From Arcuatula senhousia (taxonomy: Eukaryota > Mollusca > Bivalvia > Mytilida > Mytilidae), in NCBI GenBank assembly GCA_963971305.1, contig OZ020306.1, positions 63,337,022-63,401,021 of the forward strand: a stretch of DNA of 64,000 nt, given 5' to 3'. Below, one piece after another: positions 33,611 through 48,282 of the stretch (within the stretch, counting starts at the first letter, position 1; each line of letters begins with the position of its first letter). The notes below the pieces were generated by a model, which did not search any database, was not told the DNA's origin, and saw only the letters and a program-made list of their open reading frames with translations. Made by a program: the position numbers and the translations under genes.

Positions 33611-33702
33611 TTACTCAACTACTTCCTTTTCACACACATATTTACTCAACTACTTCCTTTTCACACACAGTCCTTACTCAACTACTTTGTTTTCACTTAA
33701 AG
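33611..33702. repeat. 31-32 bp tandem repeat, three units
   Basis: TTACTCAACTACTTCCTTTT plus CACACACA occurs at 33611 and 33642, with a diverged third unit at 33674. Confidence 0.85.
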
Positions 33703-33947
33703 CACAAAAATGACTTGGATAGGTTGCAACATTAAAAAAAAGAACTGTTTAAAAAGAAAGTGCTAATGATTCTCTTACCAAAGAATTATTTTAAGGAAGA
33801 TATAATATTTTTGTATTAAAATGACAACTTGATGGAGTATATCCACAAAATTCAATAATGCTCATAGCCAACTATAGGAAGCTAATATTTAAATTACATT
33901 TTGCCTTGCAAAAGCTAAAAAAAACTTGCTGGTCATTATATGACGTG

Positions 33948-34126
33948 CTGACAACGTTGAATTTTTTTGGTCATACATGACGTTGTGACGACGTTGTCTG
34001 GATGGTCGTGGGACCGTGCTGGGGAGTCTACAAAAATACGTTGTGGGCACGTAATAAAAGTACGTTGTACCAACGTTAATCACGACGTTCTGACAACGTC
34101 AATACAACGTAGTATTGTTTGCTGGG
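33948..34126. mobile_element. ACGTTGT-rich element abutting the satellite
   Basis: About nine copies of ACGTTGT, ACAACGT or close variants occur in both orientations in 180 bp, ending TTGTTTGCTGGGA. ACAACGTTG-rich small elements are, as I recall, common in marine invertebrate genomes. Its right edge is the exact left edge of the 74-bp satellite. Confidence 0.5.
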
Positions 34127-34379
34127 AACACAAGGAAATACAAGACTCTTTCTGCATGGACACGGAACACTTCATAAATAGACTTGATTCAGAGCCTCAT
34201 AACACAAGGAAATACAAGACTCTTTCTGCATGGACACGGAACACTTCATAAATAGATTTGGATTCAGAGCCTCATAACACAAGGAAATACAAGACTCTTT
34301 CTGCATGGACACGGAACACTTCATAAATAGACTTGATTCAGAGCCTCATAACACAAGGAAATACAAGACTCTTTCTGCA

Positions 34380-36456
34380 TGGACACTGAACACTTCAAAA
34401 ATAAACTTAATTCAGAGCCTCACAACACAAGGAAATACAAGACTCTTTCTGCATGGACACGGAATACTTCATAAATAGACTTGATTCAGAGCCTCATAAC
34501 ATAAGGAAATACAAGACTCTTTCTGCATGGACACTGAATACTTCATAAATAAACTTGATTCAGAGCCTCATAGCACAAGGAAATACAAGACTCTTTCTGC
34601 ATGGACATTGAATACTTCATAAATAGATTTGATTCAGAGCCTCATAACACAAGGAAATACAAGACTCTTTCTGCATGGACACTGAATACTTCATAAATAA
34701 ACTTGATTCAGAGCCTCATAACACAAGGAAATACAAGACTCTTTCTGCATGGACACGGAATACTTCATAAATAGACTTGATTCAGAGCCTCATAACACAA
34801 GGAAATACAAGACTCTTTCTGCATGGACACGGAATACTTCATAAATAGACTTGATTCCAAGCTTCATAACACAAGGAAATACAAGACTCTTTCTGCATGG
34901 ACACGGAATACTTCATTAATAGATTTGATTCAGAGCCTCATAACACAAGGAAATACAAGACTCTTTCTGCTTGGACACTGAACACTTCATAAATAGATTT
35001 GGATTCAGAGCCTCATTACACAAGGAAATACAAGACTCTTTCTGCATGGACACGGAATACTTCATGAATAGATTTGGATTCAGAGCCTCATTACACAAGG
35101 AAATACAAGGCTCTTTCTGCATGGACACGGAATACTTCATAAATAGACTTGATTCAGAGCCTCATAACACAAGGAAATACAAGACTCTTTCTGCATGGAC
35201 ACGGAACACTTCATAAATAGACTTGATTCAGAGCCTCATAACACAAGGAAATACAAGACTCTTTCTGCATGGACACTGAACACTTCATAAATAGATTTGA
35301 TTCAGAGCCTCACAACACAAGGAAATACAAGACTCTTTCTGCTTGGACACGGAACACTTCATAAATAGATTTGATTCAGAGCCTCACAACACAAGGAAAT
35401 ACAAGACTCTTTCTGCATGGACACTGAACACTTCAAAAATAAACTTAATTCAGAGCCTCACAACACAAGGAAATACAAGACTCTTTCTGCATGGACACGG
35501 AATACTTCATAAATAGACTTGATTCAGAGCCTCATAACATAAGGAAATACAAGACTCTTTCTGCATGGACACTGAATACTTCATAAATAAACTTGATTCA
35601 GAGCCTCATAGCACAAGGAAATACAAGACTCTTTCTGCATGGACATTGAATACTTCATAAATAGATTTGATTCAGAGCCTCATAACACAAGGAAATACAA
35701 GACTCTTTCTGCATGGACACTGAATACTTCATAAATAAACTTGATTCAGAGCCTCATAACACAAGGAAATACAAGACTCTTTCTGCATGGACACGGAATA
35801 CTTCATAAATAGACTTGATTCAGAGCCTCATAACACAAGGAAATACAAGACTCTTTCTGCATGGACACGGAATACTTCATAAATAGACTTGATTCCAAGC
35901 TTCATAACACAAGGAAATACAAGACTCTTTCTGCATGGACACGGAATACTTCATTAATAGATTTGATTCAGAGCCTCATAACACAAGGAAATACAAGACT
36001 CTTTCTGCTTGGACACTGAACACTTCATAAATAGATTTGGATTCAGAGCCTCATTACACAAGGAAATACAAGACTCTTTCTGCATGGACACGGAATACTT
36101 CATGAATAGATTTGGATTCAGAGCCTCATTACACAAGGAAATACAAGACTCTTTCTGCATGGACACGGAATACTTCATAAATAGACTTGATTCAGAGCCT
36201 CATAACACAAGGAAATACAAGACTCTTTCTGCATGGACACGGAACACTTCATAAATAGACTTGATTCAGAGCCTCATAACACAAGGAAATACAAGACTCT
36301 TTCTGCATGGACACTGAACACTTCATAAATAGATTTGATTCAGAGCCTCACAACACAAGGAAATACAAGACTCTTTCTGCTTGGACACGGAACACTTCAT
36401 AAATAGATTTGATTCAGAGCCTCACAACACAAGGAAATACAAGACTCTTTCTGCAT
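34380..36456. repeat. 1,038-bp higher-order unit, two copies
   Basis: The marker TTCAAAAATAAACTTAATTC at about 34394 recurs 1,038 bp later, and the intervening variant order is the same (14 monomers). ORFs at 34916 and 35954 repeat at this distance. Confidence 0.85.
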
Positions 36457-36939
36457 GGACACTGAACACTTCAAAAATAAACTTGATTCAGAGCCTCATA
36501 ACTCAAGGAAATACAGGACTCTTTCTGCATGGACACGGAACACTTCATAAAAAGACTTGATTCAGAGCCTCATAACACAAGGAAATACAAGACTCTTTCT
36601 GCATGGACATTGAATACTTCATTAATAGACTTGATTCAGAGCCTCATAAAACAAGGAAATACAAGACTCTTTCTGCATGGACACGGAATACTTCATAAAT
36701 AGATTTGGATTCAGAGCCTCATAACACAAGGAAATACAGGACTCTTTCTGCATGGACATTGAATACTTCATTAATAGACTTGATTCAGAGCCTCATAACA
36801 CAAGGAAATACAAGACTCTTTCTGCATGGACATTGAATACTTCATTAATAGACTTGATTCAGAGCCTCATAACACAAGGAAATACAAGACTCTTTCTGCA
36901 TGGACACGGAATACTTCATAAATAGACTTGATTCAGAGC

Positions 36940-39450
36940 CTCATAAAACAAGGAAATACAAGACTCTTTCTGCATGGACACGGAATACTTCATATTAAAA
37001 TAGACTTGATTCAGAGCCTCATAACACAAGGAAATACAAGACTCTTTCTGCATGGACACGGAATACTTCATAAATAGACTTGATTCAGAGCCTCATAACA
37101 CAAGGAAATACAAGACTCTTTCTGCATGGACACGGAACACTTCATAAATAGACTTGATTCAGAGCCTCATAACACAAGGAAATACAAGACTCTTTCTGCA
37201 TGGACACGGAACACTTCATAAATAGACTTGATTCAGAGCCTCACAACACAAGGAAATACAGGACTCTTTCTGCATGGACATTGAATACTTCATTAATAGA
37301 CTTGATTCAGAGCCTCATAACACAAGGAAATACAAGACTCTTTCTGCATGGACACGGAACACTTCATAAATAGACTTGATTCCAAGCTTCATGACACAAG
37401 GAAATACAAGACTCTTTCTGCATGGACACGGAATACTTCATAGACTTGATTCAGAGCCTCATTACACAAGGAAATACAAGACTCTTTCTGCATGGACACT
37501 GAATACTTCATAAATAAACTTGACTCAGAACCTCATAACACAAGGAAATACAAGACTCTTTCTGCATGGACACGGAACACTTCATAAATAGACTTGATTC
37601 AGAGCCTCATAACACAAGGAAATACAAGACTCTTTCTGCATGGACACGGAACACTTCATAAATAGACTTCATTCAGAGCCTCATAACACAAGGAAATACA
37701 AGACTCTCTCTGCATGGACACTGAATACTTCATAAATAGACTTGATTCAGAGCCTCATAACTCAAGGAAATACAAGACTCTTTCTGCATCGACACGGAAC
37801 ACTTCATAAATAGACTTGATTCAGAGCCTCATAACTCAAGGAAATACAAGACTCTTTCTGCATGGACACGGAATACTTCATTAATAGACTTGATTCAGAG
37901 CCTCACAACACAAGGAAATACAAGACTCTTTCTGCATGGACACGGAATACTTCATAAATAGACTTGATTCAGAGCCTCATAACACAAGGAAATACAAGAC
38001 TCTTTCTGCATGGACACTGAATACTTCATATTAAATAAACTTGATTCAGAGCCTCATAACACAAGGAAATACACTTTCTGCATGGACACGGAATACTTCA
38101 TAAATAGACTTGATTCAGAGCCTCATAACACAAGGAAATACAAGACTCTTTCTGCATGGACACGGAATACTTCATTAATAGACTTGATTCAGAGCCTCAT
38201 AACACAAGGAAATACAAGACTCTTTCTGCATGGACATTGAATACTTCATTAATAGACTTGATTCAGAGCCTCATAACACAAGGAAATACAAGACTCTTTC
38301 TGCATGGACACGGAATACTTCATAAATAGACTTGATTCAGAGCCTCATAACACAAGGAAATACAAGACTCTTTCTGCATGGACACGGAATACTTCATATT
38401 AAAATAGACTTGATTCAGAGCCTCATAACACAAGGAAATACAAGACTCTTTCTGCATGGACACGGAACACTTCATAAATAGACTTGATTCAGAGCCTCAC
38501 AACACAAGGAAATACAGGACTCTTTCTGCATGGACATTGAATACTTCATTAATAGACTTGATTCAGAGCCTCATAACACAAGGAAATACAAGACTCTTTC
38601 TGCATGGACACGGAACACTTCATAAATAGACTTGATTCCAAGCTTCATGACACAAGGAAATACAAGACTCTTTCTGCATGGACACGGAATACTTCATAGA
38701 CTTGATTCAGAGCCTCATTACACAAGGAAATACAAGACTCTTTCTGCATGGACACTGAATACTTCATAAATAAACTTGACTCAGAACCTCATAACACAAG
38801 GAAATACAAGACTCTTTCTGCATGGACACGGAACACTTCATAAATAGACTTGATTCAGAGCCTCATAACACAAGGAAATACAAGACTCTTTCTGCATGGA
38901 CACGGAACACTTCATAAATACACTTGATTCAGAGCCTCATAACACAAGGAAATACAAGACTCTCTCTGCATGGACACTGAATACTTCATAAATAGACTTG
39001 ATTCAGAGCCTCATAACTCAAGGAAATACAAGACTCTTTCTGCATGGACACGGAACACTTCATAAATAGACTTGATTCAGAGCCTCATAACTCAAGGAAA
39101 TACAAGACTCTTTCTGCATGGACACGGAATACTTCATTGATAGACTTGATTCAGAGCCTCACAACACAAGGAAATACAAGACTCTTTCTGCATGGACACG
39201 GAATACTTCATAAATAGACTTGATTCAGAGCCTCATAACACAAGGAAATACAAGACTCTTTCTGCATGGACACTGAATACTTCATATTAAATAAACTTGA
39301 TTCAGAGCCTCATAACACAAGGATATTACACTTTCTGCATGGACACGGAATACTTCATAAATAGACTTGATTCAGAGCCTCATAACACAAGGAAATACAA
39401 GACTCTTTCTGCATGGACACGGAATACTTCATAAATAGACTTTATTCCAA
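36940..39450. repeat. 1,256-bp higher-order unit, two copies with monomer gain or loss
   Basis: A truncated monomer (TTCATAGACTTGATTC) at 37441 and 38697, and a TTCATATTAAATAAAC variant at 38025 and 39281, are both 1,256 bp apart. The TTCATATTAAAATAG variant at 36991 and 38395 is 1,404 bp apart, consistent with two extra monomers. Confidence 0.8.
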
Positions 39451-40289
39451 GCTTCATAACACAAGGAAATACAAGACTCTTTCTGCATGGACACGGAATA
39501 CTTCATTAATAGATTTGATTCAGAGCCTCATTACACAAGGAAATACAAGACTCTTTCTGCTTGGACACTGAACACTTCATAAATAGATTTGGATTCAGAG
39601 CCTCATTACACAAGGAAATACAAGACTCTTTCTGCATGGACACGGAATACTTCATAAATAGATTTGGATTCAGAGCCTCATTACACAAGGAAATACAAGA
39701 CTCTTTCTCATGGACACGGAATACTTCATAAATAGATTTGATTCAGAGCCTCATTACACAAGGAAATACAAGACTCTTTCTGCATGGACACGGAATACTT
39801 CATATATAGACTTGATTCAGAGCCTCATAACACAAGGAAATACAAGACTCTTTCTGTATGGACACTGAACACTTCATAAATAGATTTGATTCAGAGCCTC
39901 ACAACACCAGGAAATACAAGACTCTTTCTGCTTGGACACGGAACACTTCATAAATAGATTTGATTCAGAGCCTCACAACACAAGGAAATACAAGACTCTT
40001 TCTGCATGGACACTGAACACTTCATAAATAGATTTGATTCAGAGCCTCATAACTCAAGGAAATACAGGACTCTTTCTGAATGGACATGGAACACTTCATA
40101 AATAGATTTGATTCAGAGCCTCACAACACAAGGAAATACAAGACTCTTTCTGCATGGACATTGAATACTTCATTAATAGACTTGATTCAGAGCCTCATAA
40201 CACAAGGAAATACAAGACTCTTTCTGCATGGACATTGAATACTTCATTTATAGACTTGATTCAGAGCCTCATAACACAAGGAAATACAA

Positions 40290-40460
40290 TAGAAAATAAA
40301 GAGATGTGGAATAAGTGTACGCGACACAGCCCACAATTAAACGGCAATTTAGAAAAACCACAATGGACAACCGCCAGCAGCCTTCAACGAGGCCATTTGG
40401 CACTGCTCGCGGTTATGCAATTGGCCCATGGTTTAAATAAGATGCATATAAATGCATATA
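40290..40460. mobile_element. 171-bp insert in the satellite, copy 1
   Basis: A satellite-unrelated block starting TAGAAAATAAAGAGATGTGG and ending ATAAATGCATATA. It is flanked on both sides by TACAA, which occurs once in an uninterrupted monomer, so TACAA looks like a 5-bp target-site duplication. No terminal inverted repeats. A frame with MWNKCTRHSPQLNG runs through it but continues into satellite on both sides. Confidence 0.75.
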
Positions 40461-42173
40461 TACAAGACTCTTTCTGCATGGACACGGAATACTTCATAAA
40501 TAGACTTGATTCAGAGCCTCATAACACAAGGAAATACAAGACTCTTTCTGCATGGACACGGAACACTTCATAAATAGATTTGGATTCAGAGCCTCATAAC
40601 ACAAGGAAATACAGGACTCTTTCTGAATGGACATTGAATACTTCATTAATAGACTTGATTCAGAGCCTCATAACACAAGGAAATACAAGACTCTTTCTGC
40701 ATGGACATTGAATACTTCATTAATAGACTTGATTCAGAGCCTCATAACACAAGGAAATACAAGACTCTTTCTGCATGGACACGGAATACTTCATAAATAG
40801 ACTTGATTCAGAGCCTCATAACACAAGGAAATACAAGACTCTTTCTGCATGGACACGGAATACTTCATATTAAAATAGACTTGATTCAGAGCCTCATAAC
40901 ACAAGGAAATACAAGACTCTTTCTGCATGGACATTAAATACTTCATTAATAGACTTGATTCAGAGCCTCATAACACACGGAAATACAAGACTCTTTCTGC
41001 ATGGACACGGAATACTTCATAAATAGACTTGATTCAGAGCCTCATAACACAAGGAAATACAAAACTCTTTCTGCATGGACACGGAACACTTCATAAATAG
41101 ACTTGATTCAGAGCCTCATAACACAAGGAAATACAAGACTCTTTCTGCATGGACACGGAACACTTCATAAATAGACTTGATTCAGAGCCTCATAACACAA
41201 GGAAATACAAGACTCTTTCTGCATGGACACGGAATACTTCATAAATAGACTTGATTCAGAGCCTCATAACACAAGGAAATACAAGCCTCTTTCTGCATGG
41301 ACACGGAACACTTCATAAATAGATTTGGATTCAGAGCCTCATAACACAAGGAAATACAGGACTCTTTCTGAATGGACATTGAATACTTCATTAATAGACT
41401 TGATTCAGAGCCTCATAACACAAGGAAATACAAGACTCTTTCTGCATGGACATTGAATACTTCATTAATAGACTTGATTCAGAGCCTCATAACACAAGGA
41501 AATACAAGACTCTTTCTGCATGGACACGGAATACTTCATAAATAGACTTGATTCAGAGCCTCATAACACAAGGAAATACAAGACTCTTTCTGCATGGACA
41601 CGGAATACTTCATATATAGACTTGATTCAGAGCCTCATAACACAAGGAAATACAAGACTCTTTCTGTATGGACACTGAACACTTCATAAATAGATTTGAT
41701 TCAGAGCCTCACAACACAAGGAAATACAAGACTCTTTCTGCTTGGACACGGAACACTTCATAAATAGATTTGATTCAGAGCCTCACAACACAAGGAAATA
41801 CAAGACTCTTTCTGCATGGACACTGAACACTTCATAAATAGATTTGATTCAGAGCCTCATAACTCAAGGAAATACAGGACTCTTTCTGAATGGACACGGA
41901 ACACTTCATAAATAGATTTGATTCAGAGCCTCACAACACAAGGAAATACAAGACTCTTTCTGCATGGACATTGAATACTTCGTTAATAGACTTGATTCAG
42001 AGCCTCATAACACAAGGAAATACAAAACTCTTTCTGCATGGACACGGAATACTTCATAAATAGACTTGATTCAGAGCCTCATAACACAAGGAAATACAAG
42101 ACTCTTTCTGCATGGACATTGAATACTTCATTTATAGACTTGATTCAGAGCCTCATAACACAAGGAAATACAA

Positions 42174-42344
42174 TAGAAAATAAAGAGATGTGGAATAAGT
42201 GTACGCGACACAGCCCACAATTAAACGGCAATTTAGAAAAACCACAATGGACAACCGCCAGCAGCCTTCAACGAGGCCATTTGGCACTGCTCGCGGTTAT
42301 GCAATTGGCCCATGGTTTAAATAAGATGCATATAAATGCATATA
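42174..42344. mobile_element. 171-bp insert, copy 2
   Basis: Same sequence, same position in the monomer and same flanks as copy 1, 1,884 bp downstream. Confidence 0.75.
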
Positions 42345-44057
42345 TACAAGACTCTTTCTGCATGGACACGGAATACTTCATAAATAGACTTGATTCAGAG
42401 CCTCATAACACAAGGAAATACAAGACTCTTTCTGCATGGACACGGAACACTTCATAAATAGATTTGGATTCAGAGCCTCATAACACAAGGAAATACAGGA
42501 CTCTTTCTGAATGGACATTGAATACTTCATTAATAGACTTGATTCAGAGCCTCATAACACAAGGAAATACAAGACTCTTTCTGCATGGACATTGAATACT
42601 TCATTAATAGACTTGATTCAGAGCCTCATAACACAAGGAAATACAAGACTCTTTCTGCATGGACACGGAATACTTCATAAATAGACTTGATTCAGAGCCT
42701 CATAACACAAGGAAATACAAGACTCTTTCTGCATGGACACGGAATACTTCATATTAAAATAGACTTGATTCAGAGCCTCATAACACAAGGAAATACAAGA
42801 CTCTTTCTGCATGGACATTAAATACTTCATTAATAGACTTGATTCAGAGCCTCATAACACACGGAAATACAAGACTCTTTCTGCATGGACACGGAATACT
42901 TCATAAATAGACTTGATTCAGAGCCTCATAACACAAGGAAATACAAAACTCTTTCTGCATGGACACGGAACACTTCATAAATAGACTTGATTCAGAGCCT
43001 CATAACACAAGGAAATACAAGACTCTTTCTGCATGGACACGGAACACTTCATAAATAGACTTGATTCAGAGCCTCATAACACAAGGAAATACAAGACTCT
43101 TTCTGCATGGACACGGAATACTTCATAAATAGACTTGATTCAGAGCCTCATAACACAAGGAAATACAAGCCTCTTTCTGCATGGACACGGAACACTTCAT
43201 AAATAGATTTGGATTCAGAGCCTCATAACACAAGGAAATACAGGACTCTTTCTGAATGGACATTGAATACTTCATTAATAGACTTGATTCAGAGCCTCAT
43301 AACACAAGGAAATACAAGACTCTTTCTGCATGGACATTGAATACTTCATTAATAGACTTGATTCAGAGCCTCATAACACAAGGAAATACAAGACTCTTTC
43401 TGCATGGACACGGAATACTTCATAAATAGACTTGATTCAGAGCCTCATAACACAAGGAAATACAAGACTCTTTCTGCATGGACACGGAATACTTCATATA
43501 TAGACTTGATTCAGAGCCTCATAACACAAGGAAATACAAGACTCTTTCTGTATGGACACTGAACACTTCATAAATAGATTTGATTCAGAGCCTCACAACA
43601 CAAGGAAATACAAGACTCTTTCTGCTTGGACACGGAACACTTCATAAATAGATTTGATTCAGAGCCTCACAACACAAGGAAATACAAGACTCTTTCTGCA
43701 TGGACACTGAACACTTCATAAATAGATTTGATTCAGAGCCTCATAACTCAAGGAAATACAGGACTCTTTCTGAATGGACACGGAACACTTCATAAATAGA
43801 TTTGATTCAGAGCCTCACAACACAAGGAAATACAAGACTCTTTCTGCATGGACATTGAATACTTCGTTAATAGACTTGATTCAGAGCCTCATAACACAAG
43901 GAAATACAAAACTCTTTCTGCATGGACACGGAATACTTCATAAATAGACTTGATTCAGAGCCTCATAACACAAGGAAATACAAGACTCTTTCTGCATGGA
44001 CATTGAATACTTCATTTATAGACTTGATTCAGAGCCTCATAACACAAGGAAATACAA

Positions 44058-44228
44058 TAGAAAATAAAGAGATGTGGAATAAGTGTACGCGACACAGCCC
44101 ACAATTAAACGGCAATTTAGAAAAACCACAATGGACAACCGCCAGCAGCCTTCAACGAGGCCATTTGGCACTGCTCGCGGTTATGCAATTGGCCCATGGT
44201 TTAAATAAGATGCATATAAATGCATATA
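44058..44228. mobile_element. 171-bp insert, copy 3
   Basis: Same sequence and flanks, a further 1,884 bp downstream. Confidence 0.75.
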
Positions 44229-45793
44229 TACAAGACTCTTTCTGCATGGACACGGAATACTTCATAAATAGACTTGATTCAGAGCCTCATAACACAAGGA
44301 AATACAAGACTCTTTCTGCATGGACACGGAACACTTCATAAATAGATTTGGATTCAGAGCCTCATAACACAAGGAAATACAGGACTCTTTCTGAATGGAC
44401 ATGGAATACTTCATTAATAGACTTGATTCAGAGCCTCATAACACAAGGAAATACAAGACTCTTTCTGCATGGACATTGAATACTTCATTAATAGACTTGA
44501 TTCAGAGCCTCATAACACAAGGAAATACAAGACTCTTTCTGCATGGACACGGAATACTTCATAAATAGACTTGATTCAGAGCCTCATAACACAAGGAAAT
44601 ACAAGACTCTTTCTGCATGGACACGGAATACTTCATATTAAAATAGACTTGATTCAGAGCCTCATAACACAAGGAAATACAAGACTCTTTCTGCATGGAC
44701 ATTGAATACTTCATTAATAGACTTGATTCAGAGCCTCATAACACACGGAAATACAAGACTCTTTCTGCATGGACACGGAAAACTTCATAAATAGACTTGA
44801 TTCAGAGCCTCATAACACAAGGAAATACAAAACTCTTTCTGCATGGACACGGAACACTTCATAAATAGACTTGATTCAGAGCCTCATAACACAAGGAAAT
44901 ACAAGACTCTTTCTGCATGGACACGGAACACTTCATAAATAGACTTGATTCAGAGCCTCATAACACAAGGAAATACAAGACTCTTTCTGCATGGACACGG
45001 AACACTTCATAAATAGATTTGGATTCAGAGCCTCATAACACAAGGAAATACAGGACTCTTTCTGAATGGACATTGAATACTTCATTAATAGACTTGATTC
45101 AGAGCCTCATAACACAAGGAAATACAAGACTCTTTCTGCATGGACATTGAATACTTCATTAATAGACTTGATTCAGAGCCTCATAACACAAGGAAATACA
45201 AGACTCTTTCTGCATGGACACGGAATACTTCATATATAGACTTGATTCAGAGCCTCATAACACAAGGAAATACAAGACTCTTTCTGTATGGACACTGAAC
45301 ACTTCATAAATAGATTTGATTCAGAGCCTCACAACACAAGGAAATACAAGACTCTTTCTGCTTGGACACGGAACACTTCATAAATAGATTTGATTCAGAG
45401 CCTCACAACACAAGGAAATACAAGACTCTTTCTGCATGGACACTGAACACTTCATAAATAGATTTGATTCAGAGCCTCATAACTCAAGGAAATACAGGAC
45501 TCTTTCTGAATGGACACGGAACACTTCATAAATAGATTTGATTCAGAGCCTCACAACATAAGGAAATACAAGACTCTTTCTGCATGGACATTGAATACTT
45601 CGTTAATAGACTTGATTCAGAGCCTCATAACACAAGGAAATACAAAACTCTTTCTGCATGGACACGGAATACTTCATAAATAGACTTGATTCAGAGCCTC
45701 ATAACACAAGGAAATACAAGACTCTTTCTGCATGGACATTGAATACTTCATTTATAGACTTGATTCAGAGCCTCATAACACAAGGAAATACAA

Positions 45794-45964
45794 TAGAAAA
45801 TAAAGAGATGTGGAATAAGTGTACGCGACACAGCCCACAATTAAACGGCAATTTAGAAAAACCACAATGGACAACCGCCAGCAGCCTTCAACGAGGCCAT
45901 TTGGCACTGCTCGCGGTTATGCAATTGGCCCATGGTTTAAATAAGATGCATATAAATGCATATA
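45794..45964. mobile_element. 171-bp insert, copy 4
   Basis: Same sequence and flanks, 1,736 bp downstream of copy 3. Confidence 0.75.
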
Positions 45965-46959
45965 TACAAGACTCTTTCTGCATGGACACGGAATACTTCA
46001 TAAATAGACTTGATTCAGAGCCTCATAACACAAGGAAATACAAGACTCTTTCTGCATGGACACGGAACACTTCATAAATAGATTTGGATTCAGAGCCTCA
46101 TAACACAAGGAAATACAGGACTCTTTCTGAATGGACATGGAATACTTCATTAATAGACTTGATTCAGAGCCTCATAACACAAGGAAATAAAAGACTCTTT
46201 CTGCATGGACATTGAATACTTCATTAATAGACTTGATTCAGAGCCTCATAACACAAGGAAATACAAGACTCTTTCTGCATGGACACGGAATACTTCATAA
46301 ATAGACTTGATTCAGAGCCTCATAACACAAGGAAATACAAGACTCTTTCTGCATGGACACGGAATACTTCATATTAAAATAGACTTGATTCAGAGCCTCA
46401 TAACACAAGGAAATACAAGACTCTTTCTGCATGGACATTGAATACTTCATTAATAGACTTGATTCAGAGCCTCATAACACACGGAAATACAAGACTCTTT
46501 CTGCATGGACACGGAAAACTTCATAAATAGACTTGATTCAGAGCCTCATAACACAAGGAAATACAAAACTCTTTCTGCATGGACACGGAACACTTCATAA
46601 ATAGACTTGATTCAGAGCCTCATAACACAAGGAAATACAAGACTCTTTCTGCATGGACACGGAACACTTCATAAATAGACTTGATTCAGAGCCTCATAAC
46701 ACAAGGAAATACAAGACTCTTTCTGCATGGACACGGAACACTTCATAAATAGATTTGGATTCAGAGCCTCATAACACAAGGAAATACAGGACTCTTTCTG
46801 AATGGACATTGAATACTTCATTAATAGACTTGATTCAGAGCCTCATAACACAAGGAAATACAAGACTCTTTCTGCATGGACATTGAATACTTCATTAATA
46901 GACTTGATTCAGAGCCTCATAACACAAGGAAATACAAGACTCTTTCTGCATGGACACGG

Positions 46960-48180
46960 AATACATCATAAATAGACTTGATTCAGAGCCTCATAACACA
47001 AGGAAATACAAGACTCTTTCTGCATGGACACGGAATACTTCATATTAAAATAGACTTGATTCAGAGCCTCATAACACAAGGAAATACAAGACTCTTTCTG
47101 CATGGACATTGAATACTTCATTAATAGACTTGATTCAGAGCCTCATAACACACGGAAATACAAGACTCTTTCTGCATGGACACGGAATACTTCATAAATA
47201 GACTTGATTCAGAGCCTCATAACACAAGGAAATACAAAACTCTTTCTGCATGGACACGGAACACTTCATAAATAGACTTGATTCAGAGCCTCATAACACA
47301 AGGAAATACAAGACTCTTTCTGCATGGACACGGAACACTTCATAAATAGACTTGATTCAGAGCCTCATTACACAAGGAAATACAAGACTCTTTCTGCATG
47401 GACACGGAACACTTCATATTAAAATAGACTTGATTCAGAGCCTCATAACACAAGGAAATACAAGACTCTTTCTGCATGGACATTGAATACTTCATTAATA
47501 GACTTGATTCAGAGCCTCATAACACAAGGAAATACAAGACTCTTTCTGCATGGACACGGAATACATCATAAATAGACTTGATTCAGAGCCTCATAACACA
47601 AGGAAATACAAGACTCTTTCTGCATGGACACGGAATACTTCATATTAAAATAGACTTGATTCAGAGCCTCATAACACAAGGAAATACAAGACTCTTTCTG
47701 CATGGACATTGAATACTTCATTAATAGACTTGATTCAGAGCCTCATAACACACGGAAATACAAGACTCTTTCTGCATGGACACGGAATACTTCATAAATA
47801 GACTTGATTCAGAGCCTCATAACACAAGGAAATACAAAACTCTTTCTGCATGGACACGGAACACTTCATAAATAGACTTGATTCAGAGCCTCATAACACA
47901 AGGAAATACAAGACTCTTTCTGCATGGACACGGAACACTTCATAAATAGACTTGATTCAGAGCCTCATTACACAAGGAAATACAAGACTCTTTCTGCATG
48001 GACACGGAACACTTCATATTAAAATAGACTTGATTCAGAGCCTCATAACACAAGGAAATACAAGACTCTTTCTGCATGGACATTGAATACTTCATTAATA
48101 GACTTGATTCAGAGCCTCATAACACAAGGAAATACAAGACTCTTTCTGCATGGACACGGAATACTACATAAATAGACTTG
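46960..48180. repeat. 600-bp higher-order unit, two copies
   Basis: The variants GGAATACATCATAAATAG (46970, 47570), TTCATATTAAAATAG and CACACGGAAATAC recur 600 bp apart in the same order. Confidence 0.8.
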
Positions 48181-48282
48181 ATTCAGAGCCTCATAACACA
48201 AGGAAATACAGGACTCTTTCTGCATGGACACGGAACACTTCATTAATAGACTTGATTCAGAGCCTCATAACACAAGGAAATA

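Larger units (their letters stand above)
40154..47000. repeat. 1,884-bp higher-order unit (steps 1,884, 1,884, 1,736)
   Basis: The 171-bp insert and surrounding variant order repeat at 40290, 42174, 44058 and 45794. The last step is shorter by 148 bp, exactly two monomers. Confidence 0.9.

Noticed and set aside
40290..40460. Link between the 171-bp insert and the 171-bp satellite at 16091-21645
   Set aside because: The lengths agree but no shared words were found; coincidence.
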